Shown here one piece after another: positions 34,357 through 46,798 of a stretch of 64,000 nt of DNA. Where the stretch lies: assembly GCF_026914185.1 (NCBI RefSeq), contig NC_070567.1, positions 1,054,001 through 1,118,000 on the forward strand, in the 5' to 3' direction. The translations under genes were made by a program, and so were the position numbers. Below the pieces are notes generated by a model. It was not told the origin of the DNA. It ran no database searches and saw only the letters and a list, made by a program, of their open reading frames with translations. This DNA is from Puccinia triticina. Its lineage: Eukaryota > Basidiomycota > Pucciniomycetes > Pucciniales > Pucciniaceae. How positions within the stretch are numbered: the stretch's first letter is position 1; every line of letters starts with the position of its first letter.

Positions 34357-34838
34357 TCCAGTTGTTCAAGGTGAGCCAGCCAGTCTAACTACACTCTACA
34401 TCAACGCCAGGCAGTTTAACTCTCCTCGCCGCGTTGGTAGGTACTAAGTCGTGAAGACCCTGACCGCAAGTTCATCTCAACACGGCTGCCCGGCATCTTG
34501 TTTCAATCAACTCGACTGCGCCTGGCCAACTCTACCCAGACCTGACACATTTTTGCCCAAACCGGTCTGATCCCATAGCTTTCTGCCTTGCCCAGTCTCT
34601 CATCCATCAATTTGTCTTGCTACCGTCCCCTGTCCAACTCCTCAGCCACCATCCCCTTTGCATAAATGCACCTGTCACCAAGTCATAAACTCACCACAAT
34701 CCATTCACACTACCGCACATCTCAGCACACACTTCACCCCAATTAGATACAGCCAATCTTCGAATTTCATCGCCTCTCGCAAATCAGCCAACTATCCTAC
34801 CTGCCACTCTTTGCTTATCCCAACCCCAGGCAACCAAT

Positions 34839-36133
34839 ATGTCTTCTTCCCGAGTCCCCAACCACCCGGTCACCTACTCCAGTCACTTTGAGCCTCCAAC
34901 AGATGTAAGTGTTTAACCGCGACACACTTTCCTCCTTTCCCACTACCCTGCACACATTAAAGCTAACTTTGTGCTTCAGTCAACCTTTGATACAGTCCGA
35001 GCCAACCAATACGGATTCGTCAAAACCCCGAGCTTCATCCAATGCGGCGGTGTAACCGATGAGAAGTCCGAGAATTTCGAAGTTCAATTGGTGACAAACA
35101 CCGCGCTTACCAACGTTCTGGAATCCGAGTTCATCTACGCAGTTAGCGGTAAGATGATTGCCACCAATGATGGGTGCCCCCCCACCTTGTCTTATAATCA
35201 TGATATAGTTACTCGCGTCTGCGCGACTGGCCCCAACCAACCAGATTTTACCAATAAAACATTTATCTCAAGCCTTGGCCTCATAACACATAGACAGGAG
35301 GTCGCCCCCGACGCCGCCGACACAGGTGTTAGTCTTCAAGTGATAGTCGCTCACTCCGACTGGGATGCCAAAGTGAGTTCGCTGCTTGTCCATCATATAA
35401 TACTTAACTGACCCTTCATCGCGGTCCAGAATCGCGGCCACAAAAAGTTCGACGTGAAATATATTGTTCCAGGTACGAAAAATCTTATCAAGACGCATTC
35501 GTTATACGCTGTTGGTCGCGAGGTTAAGATCATCGGCCGCCTGATCGACTTCGACATGGAGACTAACATGGCTGTAGTTCTCGTGAGGTTTCCTGTCGGC
35601 CTAACCTATCCAAATTTGTCCTGACTTTTGCTCATCGATCGTAGGTTAACCACGTGAGTGTAACCAACGGCCACCAGCTTGGCAAAATTAAACCTGCCGA
35701 CGCGGTCGCCGGCAACAATGGCTCAGGGGAGATAAAGAAGAAGCTGTGAGTCTTGTTGGGCCGTATCTGATGAACACCGCGCTGACGTAAACCCTACAGC
35801 ACAAAATTCTCACCTAAATCTCATGGCAAGAATACCTGCAGCGCGACACCTGAAACCCCAAGTGGCTCAAGGGCAAGCCCTATAACCCCAAGCTTCTCCG
35901 CAAGGAAGCCAGCCCCGGCGGCTAAACTTCCCCCTAACTTGACCCCGACCAAAGGCAAGCAAAAAGCGCAAGACGTTTCGGACAACAAAGAAGAGGCCAT
36001 GTTTGACAAAGAAGAAGCTGATGCGAGCGAGCCGGAACCCGAACCCGCTCCTGCTGCGCCTGAGTCCTCGAAGCGTGGAAGGCCACAAAAGTCCATCCTT
36101 CAAGAGGCGGCCAAGCGTATGAAGAAATTTTAA
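34839..36133 (+). CDS. Helitron-borne two-domain beta-rich protein, possibly OB-fold
   Basis: Five exons in phase: 34839-34904, 34980-35372, 35430-35582, 35645-35745 and 35800-36133. The first domain (YGFVKTPSFIQCGGV..FEVQLVTNTA) and the second (FISSLGLITHRQEV.. then SLQVIVAHSDWD.. KKFDVKYIVPG.. EVKIIGRLIDFD) are beta-rich, with a spacing resembling replication protein A-like OB folds. The C-terminal ~110 residues are basic and acidic low complexity ending KRGRPQKS, an AT-hook-like motif, and KRMKKF. Helitrons of other eukaryotes often carry RPA-like single-strand DNA-binding genes, so a helper role at the displaced strand is plausible, but this is inference. Related members lie at 42575-43127 and 44665-45240. 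Confidence 0.6.
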
Positions 36134-37325
36134 CGCTAAATGATCTCCGACCTCCGCGCCCGATCTTCCCGCGTTCAGGCCAACTTATTTGCACGACGCG
36201 ACCTATCATTCCACGTCGTTCATCTTCTTGGGGCTCCAACAGGATCATACCTCTTAATCAGGTCGTCAATCGATGCACCTGAAAGCCTTAGTAACCTTAG
36301 CCCATCTGTAATCTCCCCTTCCTCGTCTCAATTCAGGAGACACAACACGCGCCGAATGCTCTACTTCTCCCGTCATTTCTTCCCGCAATACAAATTGAGC
36401 AAAACATGTATCCCGTCTCCCTCTATGCTTGTCCATGTATATAGATAAACTAGGCCGCATATCAATGAGAAAAACCATTCGCCCGTCCACTCGACCAAAA
36501 CAAAGATTTGCGATTAGCTGTATGCCAATCTTTGCGGCAGCCATTTCACATCAGCATCCCAACATGGAAAATTTTATTGTGGATACTATTGCCCATTCTT
36601 GTATTAGTAGCTCACGTTGCCTGAAATATTACCTCACAGGCGTCTTCACCAATGAGCAGAAGAGGACGTAAACTCTCAGGTTACTTTATGATTATATCCT
36701 CAACACTAGCGGCAAGATGAGCAAATTTACTGCAGCTGGCATATCGCCGTCAACAGTCATGCGTAAGACTCCCATTCGTATATGACCTGGTGACACAACA
36801 TATGATAGCAACAGGTTCAACTTGAATATAATCTCGACATTAATAATTGCACAGGGAATAAAATGACTCTAGCTGGGCCGGTCTATGACATATCACACAT
36901 GAGTCATGAGGATGTAGCGCGAGACACAACACCTGGTGACACCCGACAGGGTTCAAGTCTTAGGCTGTCGACGGCCTTACCCCTGATCAGCTAAGTCAAG
37001 GCCTTGGCCGCTCCGACCGCATTCCAGACTTTCTAGATTCCTCGTAGTCTCAACTCAACCGTGACCTGCCCTCGCCCAGAAGTTTCCAATCTCCTCCGCC
37101 GCAAATCAAATCGAACAACGTAGACAATCGGCCGCCCCAGGTTTTAATCGATTAAGCTGCCACGTGCGTACAAATCACGGCCAACGGTTAGTCCATTGTC
37201 AATCCCTTATCAGCTGACTCAATCAATGGTTGAATATCCGATTGACTAAACAATCAATCTCCAGGACGGCACGACTCTAGGATTCGCTTCTTGCTCCAAA
37301 CGTTGGTCTCGTCAGACCCGGTACA

Positions 37326-40300
37326 ATGATTGAGACTAAAGGAAAAGTGCGCAACAGCACGCACCCTACCTACAAGGCTTCACTCCGGAATTGCTCGTCG
37401 TACAGTGTTCCTCATAGCTGCGGACCTTGCGATGTCAAATGCAGTAAGTGTCAGGCGCTTCATTACAAGGACGAAGCCACCCTCGGAGAACGCGTGAAGG
37501 CCAAGCCCTCATTCTCGACCTGCTGCCAGAAGGATAAAGTAACTCTGCCTTCAGCTGACAGGTCCGCGCGCGAATATCCAACCTTCATGAAACTCCTGCT
37601 CACCGCAAAAGACAGACGTGGGTTGTCCTGATTCCGGGAATTGAATGTCAACTGACCAATTGTTTTTTCTCTAGGCTTGAAGAACTATCAGAGCTTGCTT
37701 AGGATGTATAACAACGCGCTGGCATTTACCTCACTCAGCGCAAACGTCGACCACTCTGTTCAAGGCCCGTTCGGTATAAATGTCTTCAAAATTTCAGGCG
37801 CGCTTACACACAGAATTTCAAGCATTGAGCCTGCACCAGGATCCGCGGCTGGCTTCGCGCAAATCTATGTCGTTGGGGATAAGGGGCTTGGCGAAGCGGA
37901 ATATCGAGCTGAAAAGGCAAAGGGCAAAGCGGGCGACTCCGGCAAAGCGGCAAGTATGGAGCCCGGCCTGATTCTCAAATTATTGCAGTATCTGAACGGA
38001 CACAACCCTTACGCGAAAGTCTTCCGCTCCGCTAAGGATATTCTCGAGGCGAGAAACGCAAGGACATTGAAATTGCAAGGCGTCCCAAAGCCGGGGAGCA
38101 ACCCAAAGCGGTACAATTGCCCGACTGCAAACGAGGTCGCCATTGTTGTCCAGGGCGCCGGCAATATCATCAAGCCCCGCCAAATACTCCTCCATCGCCG
38201 CGACAATGGGCTTGAATGCATTTCGGACATGCACTCATCTTATTTCCCAATGAGGTACCCACTTTTCTTCCCCTTCGGCGAGCAACAGTGGGATAATTTA
38301 TTCTGTGCCTCGACTGAAAGAGGTGAGCATGAGTTCTTAACTCTTAGCCTAACATTCACTAACATTCATCTCGAGTTATGACAGTCAAGGGGAGGAAGGT
38401 TGGTCCTCTTGAATGGTTCGCGTTCATGTTGTTCAAGCGAAATGCAAAGTTTTCAGCCATACTTGCTGGTAGATCTTTGCTTCAAGAGATCCTGGTCGAC
38501 ATGTGCGTCTGCGTTGAGCGCCAGCGGCTCAAATTCATCACAAGCAATCAGGACAAACTCAAGGTCGGGACCTACAACCGACTACTCAAGTCCTTAGAAA
38601 ATCAGTCGAATATCACCGGTCGCTGCGTGATTCTCCCAGCGACGTTCATAGGCAGCCCGAGGGGCATGGAGCAATTGTACCACAATGCCATGGCGATCAC
38701 TCGTAAATATGGTCCGCCTTCGCTCTTCATCACCATGACGGCAAACCCAAAATGGCCCGAAGTTCTCCAGGAAATACCTGCAGGAGACAACCCGGTCGAC
38801 CACCCGACAATTGTGACGCGGGTGTTTTACCTCAAAATGTGCTGATCAAGATGGGTCGTCTCGGCGAGGTTGTCGCGTACGTATTTACAGTCGAGTTTCA
38901 AAAGCGCGGCTTGCCGCACTTGCATCTAATGTTGACATTACATGAACGAGATCGGCCCGCGACTCCGGAGTCCATCGACGAAATCGTTTCAGCTGAAATA
39001 CCCAACCCGGTTGGCTCACCCATACTACACGCCCTTGTTTATGAATTCATGCTCCACGGGCCCTGTCACAATCGGCCATGTTGGAACGGGAAATCGTGTA
39101 AGATCGGCTTCCCTAAGCCTTTCAGCGAGCGGACAATCAACATTGACGGCACTTACCCGGTATACTTGCGGCGGGACTCGGGTCGTACGTTCAGCAAACA
39201 TACGACGACATTTGACAACGGTTTGGTTGTTCCCTATTCGCCATACCTTACCCGCGCATTCTGCTGCCACATAAATGTCGAGGTCCCCGCGAGTTCATCC
39301 GCGATCAAATATCTCTATAAATACATCACGAAGGGCCACGACAGGTTAGCTATGTCTCTGGCCGGGGACGGCGAAGTCCAGTCCTACATAGATGGTCGAT
39401 ACATCAGCCCTCCTGAAGGTGGGCTGCTTCACTCACAACAAGCAAAATACTTGAGGCTGACGCTGTTTTTGCTTACAGCGTGTTGGAGGTTATTCAAATA
39501 CCCACTATCGGGCCGATCACCTGCTGTTACTTGGCTCAACATTCACGATAAGAACGAGCAGGTGGTTTACTTCGACGGCAAAGAAGGCCTGGAGGGCCAG
39601 ATCAACAGCGGCAAGGCTACTCAAACCAGCTTGACGCAATTCCTTAAACTCAACGAAGACGACGCGGTAGGCGCCGATGGGCGGAGAGCCAGAACTCTCT
39701 TCTACAAGGAGGTACCCGCTTACTTTTCATGGAATAAGGCGAAGAAAGAATGGATCCCGCGTAAGACTCGTGTTGACGTTGTCGGCCGGCTATTCTCGGT
39801 GTCTTATCTGGCTGGGGAAAAGTATTACATGCGTGTGTTGCTACTCCACCGCAAAGGAATGAATTCGCATGAAGATATGAGGACCGTCGATGGCACCGTC
39901 TTTGACAATTACCGATTGGCATGCAATCAACTAGGCCTCTTGGTGAACAATTTCCTATATGAAAAAGCTTTACAAGAAGCGTCTTGTGTCCAGTCGGGGT
40001 ACCAATTGACAATGTATTTTGCTATGATGTGCGTACATTCGCCGCCGGCCAACCCGAAAGTCCTGTTTAAAAAGCACTACATGAATTTCACGGACGATTG
40101 TTGCCGGATCGATATGTCAAAACAATACTCACGGCAATTGGACGACCACAAGTGCCGAGTATTGGCCCTTTTCCAATTGAAAGGTTTGGTGGAGGGCATG
40201 GGGTCCTCTCTTGACGCTTGCGGCTTGAAGGCAACCATGAAGCAACAGCGTTTGCTTGCCACAATTCGAGCCGAGGAACGCGGGGAGGAAGACCCTGCCG

Positions 40301-41771
40301 TCTTGATGACAAGGTTAAAGGCGAACAGAGAATCGTTCAACTTGGGCCAGTCTCAATTTTACGCCGCTGTTGATGATGTCATGAAGAGGCGAGTACCCAA
40401 GTGTTTCTACCTCGACGGTCCGGGTGGGACCGGCAAAACATTTCTACTCAACACCCTGATTGATAAAGCAAATATTAGCTCGATTGATATCATTGTTGTC
40501 GCTTTTTCTGGAGTCGCCGCTTTATTGCTTACCAGTGGGCAGACGGCGCACTTGGCTTTCAAGATACCAATTGACTTCAAGAAGACGCGGAGTGTCCGAT
40601 TGAGTCGGGTACTATACTGGCAGATAAAATTCGACAAACACGCATGATTATTTGGGACGAGATTGTCATGATCCACAAAAATGCGATTGACGCGGTAAAT
40701 AAGACTCTAAAACGACTTTGCGACTCGGATGCTCCTTTTGGCGCGAAGGTTGTAATCTTCTCCGGTGACTTCCGCCAAATCTTACCGGTCGTCAAATATA
40801 ACGAGTTCCCATCCCCTCAGCACGCAACAATCAAATCTTCTGCCGTTTGGCAATCCATTACTTCTTTCCACCTGACTGAAAATATGCGGCTCGCCAGGGC
40901 CCTATCGGGCCCGTGTGAGTCGAGGTCTAAGAATATTGTTTTTGGTAAGGCCCTCTTGGCGCTGGGTCAAGGCGATAATCAAGTTAAAGATTTTAGCTTA
41001 ATCGAATTGAAAGGAATGAATGTGATGTCATTCCCGACTCAAGACAAAATGCGAGCCAAGCTGGTATCCTTTGTCTACAACGATCTGAATGCGACTTGTA
41101 ATTCAAATAACGACATTGCAGTGCGTTACTTGAACGAGAGATGCATACTAGCGCCGCTAAACCGCGACGTAAGAAAGCTCAACGCCGAAATATTAGGAAT
41201 GTTGACAGGTCGATCCATCATGATCAAGTCTCTAGATACGCCCGATCCCAACTCTTTCGGCTCACTCCCTGAGGAATGCCTTAATAAAATTTCAATTTCC
41301 GGTTTTCCCAAACATGAAATCAAAATAAAAGTCGGAATGCCGTTGGTTGTAATTCGGAATATGGCTATTGAAAAGGGATTGTGCAACGGCTCAAGGATAG
41401 TTCTTGATGACGTCAGCTACGCCTATATTATAGGCAGACTTATGTCCGGGCCATTTGCCGGGAACGTGGTCACCTTGCCGCGGACAAAGCTGCACAGCAA
41501 AGGAAGTGGCCGGTCTGGGCTATCCTTCTTCAGATACCAATTTCCTGTGGCCCCAGCTTATGCAATGTCCGTCAATAAGAGTCAAGGCCAGACATTGAGA
41601 AGGGTAGGTGTTTACCTCAAAACGGATGTTTTTTCGCATGGACAACTTTACGTCGCACTATCACGAGTCTCGAACGTTGATGACTTATTGGTTGTCAAGC
41701 CAGTCAATTGGTCTGGCATCATTAATGTTGTACACAAATCAATATTTGACTTCGGAGTGGTAAGTACCTGA
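37326..41771 (+). pseudogene. Helitron Rep-helicase (two frameshifts)
   Basis: Exons 37326-37617, 37675-38322 and 38385-41771 join in phase. An N-terminal Cys/His zinc region (CDVKCSKCQALHY..CC) is followed by DMHSSYFPMRYPLFFPFGE, the helitron-like N-terminal domain (NITGRCVILPATF, YGPPSLFITMTANPKWPE), then the Rep nickase with the two-His motif LPHLHLML and the tyrosine motif YLYKYITKG. The helicase has the Walker A loop DGPGGTGKTFL, Walker B IIWDEIVM, FSGDFRQILPVV, and the C-terminal ALSRVSNVDDLLV. Frameshifts lie near 38840 (between YLKM and VLIKMGRLG) and near 40605 (between VRLS and the KIRQTRMIIWDE segment). Unless these are sequencing errors, the copy is not autonomous. 36134-37325 before it has no gene seen. 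Confidence 0.85.
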
Positions 41772-42574
41772 TTAGGGACATCATCCACACCAGAGATACA
41801 TTCAAGTGGCTTACTTCGCTAGTGGGTAGGGAATTATTTAATCGACTACGAAAAGGCTCTCAACCGAAACAAAGGGCGGCGTTGTACAAGCTGCGTCTTT
41901 CTTCGGACAAGCGTTATTCCCCGGGTCTCCTTTGTCTTTGGGTCACACGGTATAAGTGGGCACGTCAGACCGGTTGCTGAAGTACTTTGCATGCATCCCG
42001 CAATTTACCAAACTTAGTTTTTTAGTAGTAAAGGGCCAAGTATTGTTCCATTTTATTGTTGCATGGGATATAAACGAGTGTCACGACCTCAACTGCAGCT
42101 TGTATTCTCAATTTTTTTTTCCCACGTTGTGTAATCTCGACTCAATGAAATTTAATTCTTAGCAAACATTTGATTGTTATGTCTTAAGCCTTTTGACAAA
42201 TTGACGCGCAACATCTATGTCGAGTACGCGGAGAACTATATACAAGAGTTTTCGCGGGATGCGGGAAACGAATCGTAAGGCGAGTCAGAAATGTAAAGGC
42301 TATTACTGTTGTCCTTCAGGCTGATCCTCTTCTGACCTCGTCGTGGCTTAGGATCTAATGAAAACAATAAGTACTACTCAGAGTTATGTTCTCGGCGGGC
42401 GAAGCAAGGGATCTGGTACCACACCCCGACTCTCATCATCTCGTCGTCAGTTTGAAGCCGTGTCAGGTAACCCCGAAAAATTAGTTCGACGCCAGGCATG
42501 AATCCGCCCCCCAAGTCTGGTGGAGCATCCGAGTAGTGCATTACTACCCTGACGTTGAGACCTACGGGTGAGTT

Positions 42575-43127
42575 CTAAAATTGGATTGTTAGGCCGTGCA
42601 CAATTGGGCATGCGTGGAGATTACTAACCTCGTATGAGATATTAACCACAACCTTGTGTTGAACGATTGTAGCCTTCGCCTCGTCGCACAACTCTATTAC
42701 TTCCTTGACTCGTCCGCGGCCATAGACAATCATCCTGTTCACAGGGTAGTTGCAGATTACCGGGAAACGCACACAAGCTAGCAACGGATTTATCTGCCAT
42801 GTTAAGCCACAATAGTGGTCTTCATCAACGTTGCCTTTGATAATATAGGTCTCGCCCGCGGCTAAGTTATGGCCAAACTCCTCGAGACATGGAGAAATCA
42901 GCTTGATGGTGACCTTGTCCCGACCGCGGCGAGCCCCAACGTAAGTAGAACGTATTGTTGAAGGCGTTTCTATGTCAACCACGTAGTGCTTTTGGGCATA
43001 TTCTTCGTGAGGCTGGCCATTGTGCTAACATAATGACTGTTAGCTAGGTTCTACTGATCCATCGTTTAATGCTTACCACGTGGGTAAGTTTTAGTGCGCC
43101 TTCAAACCCAAGATCGTGGTTAGACAT
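42575..43127 (-). CDS. Helitron-borne small beta-rich protein, second family member
   Basis: Two exons: 43127-43077 (MSNHDLGFEGALKLTHV) and 43024-42575, joined by a 52-base GT-AG intron between whole codons; about 166 residues. Features: DKVTIKLISPCLEEFG, YIIKGNVDEDHYCGL and VYGRGRVKEVIELC..QHKVVVNISY. The order of beta-strand-like blocks parallels the 34839 gene: a 'VQLV..' block, a 'VSGK' block, then 'LGLI..' and 'VIVAHSD'. Sequence identity is low and no catalytic motif is visible. It is convergent with the helicase, about 800 bases beyond its stop. 41772-42574 and 43128-43842 hold no other gene I can support. Confidence 0.5.
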
Positions 43128-43842
43128 ATTATCCGCAGTCCGGACAAAGCAATTTGCGGCGATTTGTGATCTCGTCATCTTCGGGTCAGACTTAGACGTG
43201 GTATGGCCGAGTTGATGTTTATATTCGTGGCTAGGTATGAGATTGGCTGGAGGCTAAGAGTCGTGGCGGAAAGTTAGGTATACTCATGTGATGGTTTACC
43301 TGGTATTTGAGGAATATGTACGCTTGGGCTGATGAGGTTTTGGTTGTGCGCAAATATAACATTTTGGCCAGCACGACAACTGAGCCTTGTTGTCTGGTTT
43401 AGCCAGGGCTGTTCTTGTATAAGTCTTTTGGCCGTAGCAAGACGTTAACTCCGAATGAACCATAATACCAAGGTGAGCGCCGGGGTCTTCGGATTTGACT
43501 GGGTGGGTAATCGCTAACTCCTGGCCCAATTTGTCTTTCGCCTTTGGGCGGAGTTATTCTCAGGCGACCACCGGCCTTGTCATCGGTAGACGGGCTGCCA
43601 GAGTTATGGTCTCTTCGAATTTAACCATAGACCGCAGGAGGAGCAGTGTGGATGCCTATTATATTATGCCGTGACGCTGTGACTTATTTACTGTTGAATC
43701 CTCTTGCCTGCTGGCCCAAGCTAATCCTTGGGGCCAGACTAAGGCGATGTGGTATATCATGACTCAGGCTAGGGCGAATGGAGATTGAGGTTGGGTCGTC
43801 TGGTGACAGGGTTTATTAGGTCGACTTGGCCGCTGATGACAC

Positions 43843-44106
43843 ATGCTTCAGGCTATACACGAGTCATATGAAAGGGGTCACCTGATGCGAGGCAGAGCCT
43901 GGTGCCCGAGGCCTGAATTTCAAATGGAGCCCGTCGGGCTGGCGGTTAGCAGCCTTTGCGCGATTGTAGGTCTTTTTGAGTACCTTCACAAATTGGCTGG
44001 TAATGCCATGATGGAGTTTTCCGTGCCTAATGCCAATGGATTTAATCGTGAAACGCAATTGACTTTCATTGTCGTTTTCAAAATCTACGTGTCCGAGCTC
44101 AAGTGA
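43843..44106 (+). CDS. Helitron-borne ORF, possible fragment of the same beta-rich family
   Basis: An 87-residue open frame with LAVSSLCAIVGLFEY and QLTFIVVFKIYVSEL, a pattern like the second domain of the neighbouring genes (SLG.IVG... then a V/I-rich strand). It ends near a GTGAGA donor, so it may be an exon of a longer gene. Weak support. 44107-44664 has no gene seen. Confidence 0.25.
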   Translation: MLQAIHESYERGHLMRGRAWCPRPEFQMEPVGLAVSSLCAIVGLFEYLHKLAGNAMMEFSVPNANGFNRETQLTFIVVFKIYVSELK

Positions 44107-44664
44107 GAGTTATTTACTGGACAGATTAAGATTTAAACTAGGGGTTAATGGATGGTCGGGCTGGGGCAATCAGACTTGGCTGCCGCGGCCTTGTCAGGAT
44201 CCGTGGCGTCTTGTAACTACGTGTGCTAAGTGGTGCGTAGGGAGACCTGCGGCATCGCCTACGCGCTGGCGCTAAGCGTTATACCAGAACCTGGTTGTAG
44301 CAAGTCAGTGCCAGAAGATTGGTAACAGTCGCAATCTCAGTGAGACCACTTGTTTGGCGGTGTCGTCAATAGCCAATTTTCGCGAATATATAAAGGTGAG
44401 ACGTGTCGCCTTTTATTTCGTGCTGATCAGCAATCTAGACTTATCGATAGAATCATTAGTTATCTATCCATCAAAATCATCGGGCAGGAAGAACGCCTAA
44501 CGCCGAGCTATCAACCAGGTACGATGCAGAGCAACCGCGCACTTAAGTCAACAAGAAGCTTGCTGGACGGGCCGGACCGCCTGAATTTTTGAGGCAAAAT
44601 ATTTGTTGAGGAAGACGTAAGCGGAATTGGCTGACCAATATGTGGATGTAGCTGATACTCTCTC

Positions 44665-45240
44665 CAGATTTCAGAGGGGATTGTTGATTGGGATGTTGTC
44701 GAGAATAATCTCCTCTGGACGTCTTTGAGGTCAAAAACGCCAGGGGCTATGCCATTTTTTTCCGTCAATTTAAGCGCAAGCGTTTTCGGGGGCACAAACA
44801 TAGCGTCTCGGCGGAATTACTGGATGAAGGGCTCAATAATTGGATTCAGTACTGATGGAGCGATTGAACTCGCATTCAGATCGGCAACTGCTCTCCCAAC
44901 ACTCGAGACGACCTGTCACTCAGAAGTTAATCACTTGCTCGTCAATGCCCTTGGTACAATAGTAGGTGTGTCAGTGGCTACTGGGGATGGCTCGGGCCTG
45001 GGGCCGGAGTACTCAATCAAAGTGGTTCACGAGGTATGAGTTAGCACTGTCGACATTGGTCTAACATCTGCTGACGCAAATATGAAGGTAAACTTTAAAC
45101 AGGTCACGGTGGACTTCGTCGTTACACCGACGCTGCCCACGACGATCAGTGTGAATTCAGGTATTGTAGGGTGCCGGGCGTGGTTCTCTGGCTTATTGGT
45201 TGGGGCGGATGTTAGATCCGGTCAGCCTATCGTTAAGGTG
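44665..45240 (+). CDS. Helitron-borne beta-rich protein, third family member
   Basis: An exon from about 44665 (after a CTCTCCAG acceptor) to 45032 and a second from about 45103 join over a short GT-AG intron (VVHE to VTVDFVV). The segment YWMKGSIIGFSTDGAIELAF, NALGTIVGVSVATG, YSIKVVHE, then CRAWFSGLLVGADV..PIVKV parallels the second domain of the 34839 gene (SSLGLI.., LQVIVAHSD, VKIIGRLIDFDMETN). The start and the exon after 45240 (GTGAGG donor) are not settled. Likely the same function as its relatives, possibly single-strand DNA binding. 45334-45860 to the Helitron end has no gene. Confidence 0.45.
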
Positions 45241-45861
45241 AGGAACTTCCCTCATCTGTGCGTGTGTTTTGTGTGGAGATTGACATTAAAATTTGCTGGA
45301 GGTGGTCTTGGGCCGTATCTCGAAAGGACTTGATGCAGGTTATTGATGTGTGTTGTGATCCGGCCGTAGTGGGATTGTGGCACGTCGTATTGTTGCTGGT
45401 TTTGGTAAATGTTGGGCGGCGATAGTAACGTGGCGGGAATCTAAACTGACCGCCCGGAGAGATTAGGATGGATGGGTGCTGATATTTGGCTGGGTCTTAC
45501 GCGCAATTGTTATTCTCAATTCATGTTAGCTTTCAGATTGTGTTACGGAAATGATTCTTGGTGGGCCATATTGTTTCATCATGGGCCACTCTGTTGTGTG
45601 TCAATCCCTTGCTCTTGCGGTGGTCTGGCTGGCATGCTTACACCGTGCCGCGGCTGAGATGGTGATAAATTTTCTGATGCTTAAAGTGGAACAGGAGGCA
45701 AATGAAAGGGTCTGGGGGGGTGGTGAGGCGCGGGGGGGGTTGGACATGGGAGTGTGCGTCAATTTCACTTAATTAAGGCTAAGCTGGGGGATATCAAGCG
45801 CAGGAGGTTTGTCCGGCATGGAGTCATAATCTCCGGGCCATTCTTGCCTTGGGCTCTTCCT

Positions 45862-45897
45862 TGGCCGCTGCAGCGGCGCAGCCGCCTTAGCCTCTAG
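45862..45897 (+). other. Helitron 3' terminus: hairpin plus CTAG
   Basis: The stem GCGGC / GCCGC with loop GCA lies at 45873-45885, followed by CTTAGCCT and CTAG (45894-45897). It is the usual Helitron end signal. Confidence 0.8.
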
Positions 45898-46669
45898 TTA
45901 CACTAATAGAAGATCTAGAGGTGACAAAAAAGATGGAAATTACATTGGTTTCGAGTATCCGAATGAATGGACGCAAACCTTCAGCAAGTGGACGACCAAT
46001 CATCGTAACTTCTACATAACCTTTAAGGATATGTATGGCTACACAGAGTTCGCCAACTGGATCTTGTTACATAAGGAGAACGTGGATAAGATTGTCGGCG
46101 AAGAAGGATTCATGACGGCCTTCAGATATGATATGATTGTTCGCCAGAACGTGTTTTCCTATCAAGTCACGACTAAATCAGGCGAGATCTCAGCGGTTGA
46201 TATTTCGATTTTTAGAGAAGAAGTTAAGCGTGAAGCGTGGAGAATCACTTTAACGCTGGGCGAAAACAAAGAGACCGATAACCCTTATGCTATTGGTGGC
46301 AAGAAATTTGGTTACAATCCAAATACGGGCATGCAGCGCGTGAAAGCGAAAAAAGCGGTTGATGATCAAGCAAAACCGGAGTCTAGTTCAGGACAAGGCA
46401 GAGGGGGCTATCGAGGAAGAGGCAATAGATGGGGGCAAGAGAGGCGAAATTCAGATTACGGTGGCTATCGCGACTACGGTAATGAGGAGTCGTACAACAA
46501 GCGACAAAGGGATCAAGGGTACTCCGACAATCAGTATCAAAGAGGCACCAATTACGGAGGTTATCAAGGTGGTCACAATAGAGATCGTGGTGGATATAGA
46601 GACCAGGGTCCCTCAAGAAGCTTCAAGAAGAAAGGTGTCTCTTCTTCAGCTAAAGATAAAGAAACTTAG
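45898..46669 (+). CDS. gag 3' part of the DIRS/Ngaro-like retroelement
   Basis: This continues the frame left at 33349. It encodes YIGFEYPNEWTQTFSKW, MYGYTEFANWILLHKENVDK and IFREEVKREAWRITL, then a Gly/Arg/Tyr-rich tail (GRGGYRGRGNRWGQ, GGYQGGHNRDRGGY) that probably binds RNA instead of a zinc knuckle. It ends with TAG at 46667-46669, 130 bases before the RT frame, which is in the same reading phase. Confidence 0.7.
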
Positions 46670-46798
46670 TGGGCTTTCTTTCCCTGTTTCTCTTACGTGG
46701 AGGTCTACTTGTCTCTGTGTAGACGGTTCAACTCCTGTTGTTTTCTTTCTTTTTGAAGCAATGTTATGGTGAACAAGTAACATAGGGTCCTAACTACT

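Larger units (their letters stand above)
33350..45897 (+). mobile_element. Helitron, 12,548 bp, inserted into the retroelement gag
   Basis: The 5' end starts TCAAGGGTTTCC after an A. The 3' end has a GCGGC-GCA-GCCGC hairpin followed within ten bases by CTAG, then host T. Insertion between A and T without target duplication is the Helitron signature. Joining 33349 to 45898 gives a continuous gag frame, which fixes both ends to the base. Inside are a Rep-helicase gene with two frameshifts and several small genes of one beta-rich family. A 153-bp direct duplication lies at 34051-34356 (AAAACGCATGACCACTTGG at 34051 and 34204). The rest of 33350-34838 is C-rich leader with no gene. Confidence 0.85.

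Noticed and set aside
36134..37325. Possible extra Helitron gene between the beta-rich protein and the helicase
   Set aside because: Only frames of 60-102 codons without motifs; probably untranslated sequence.
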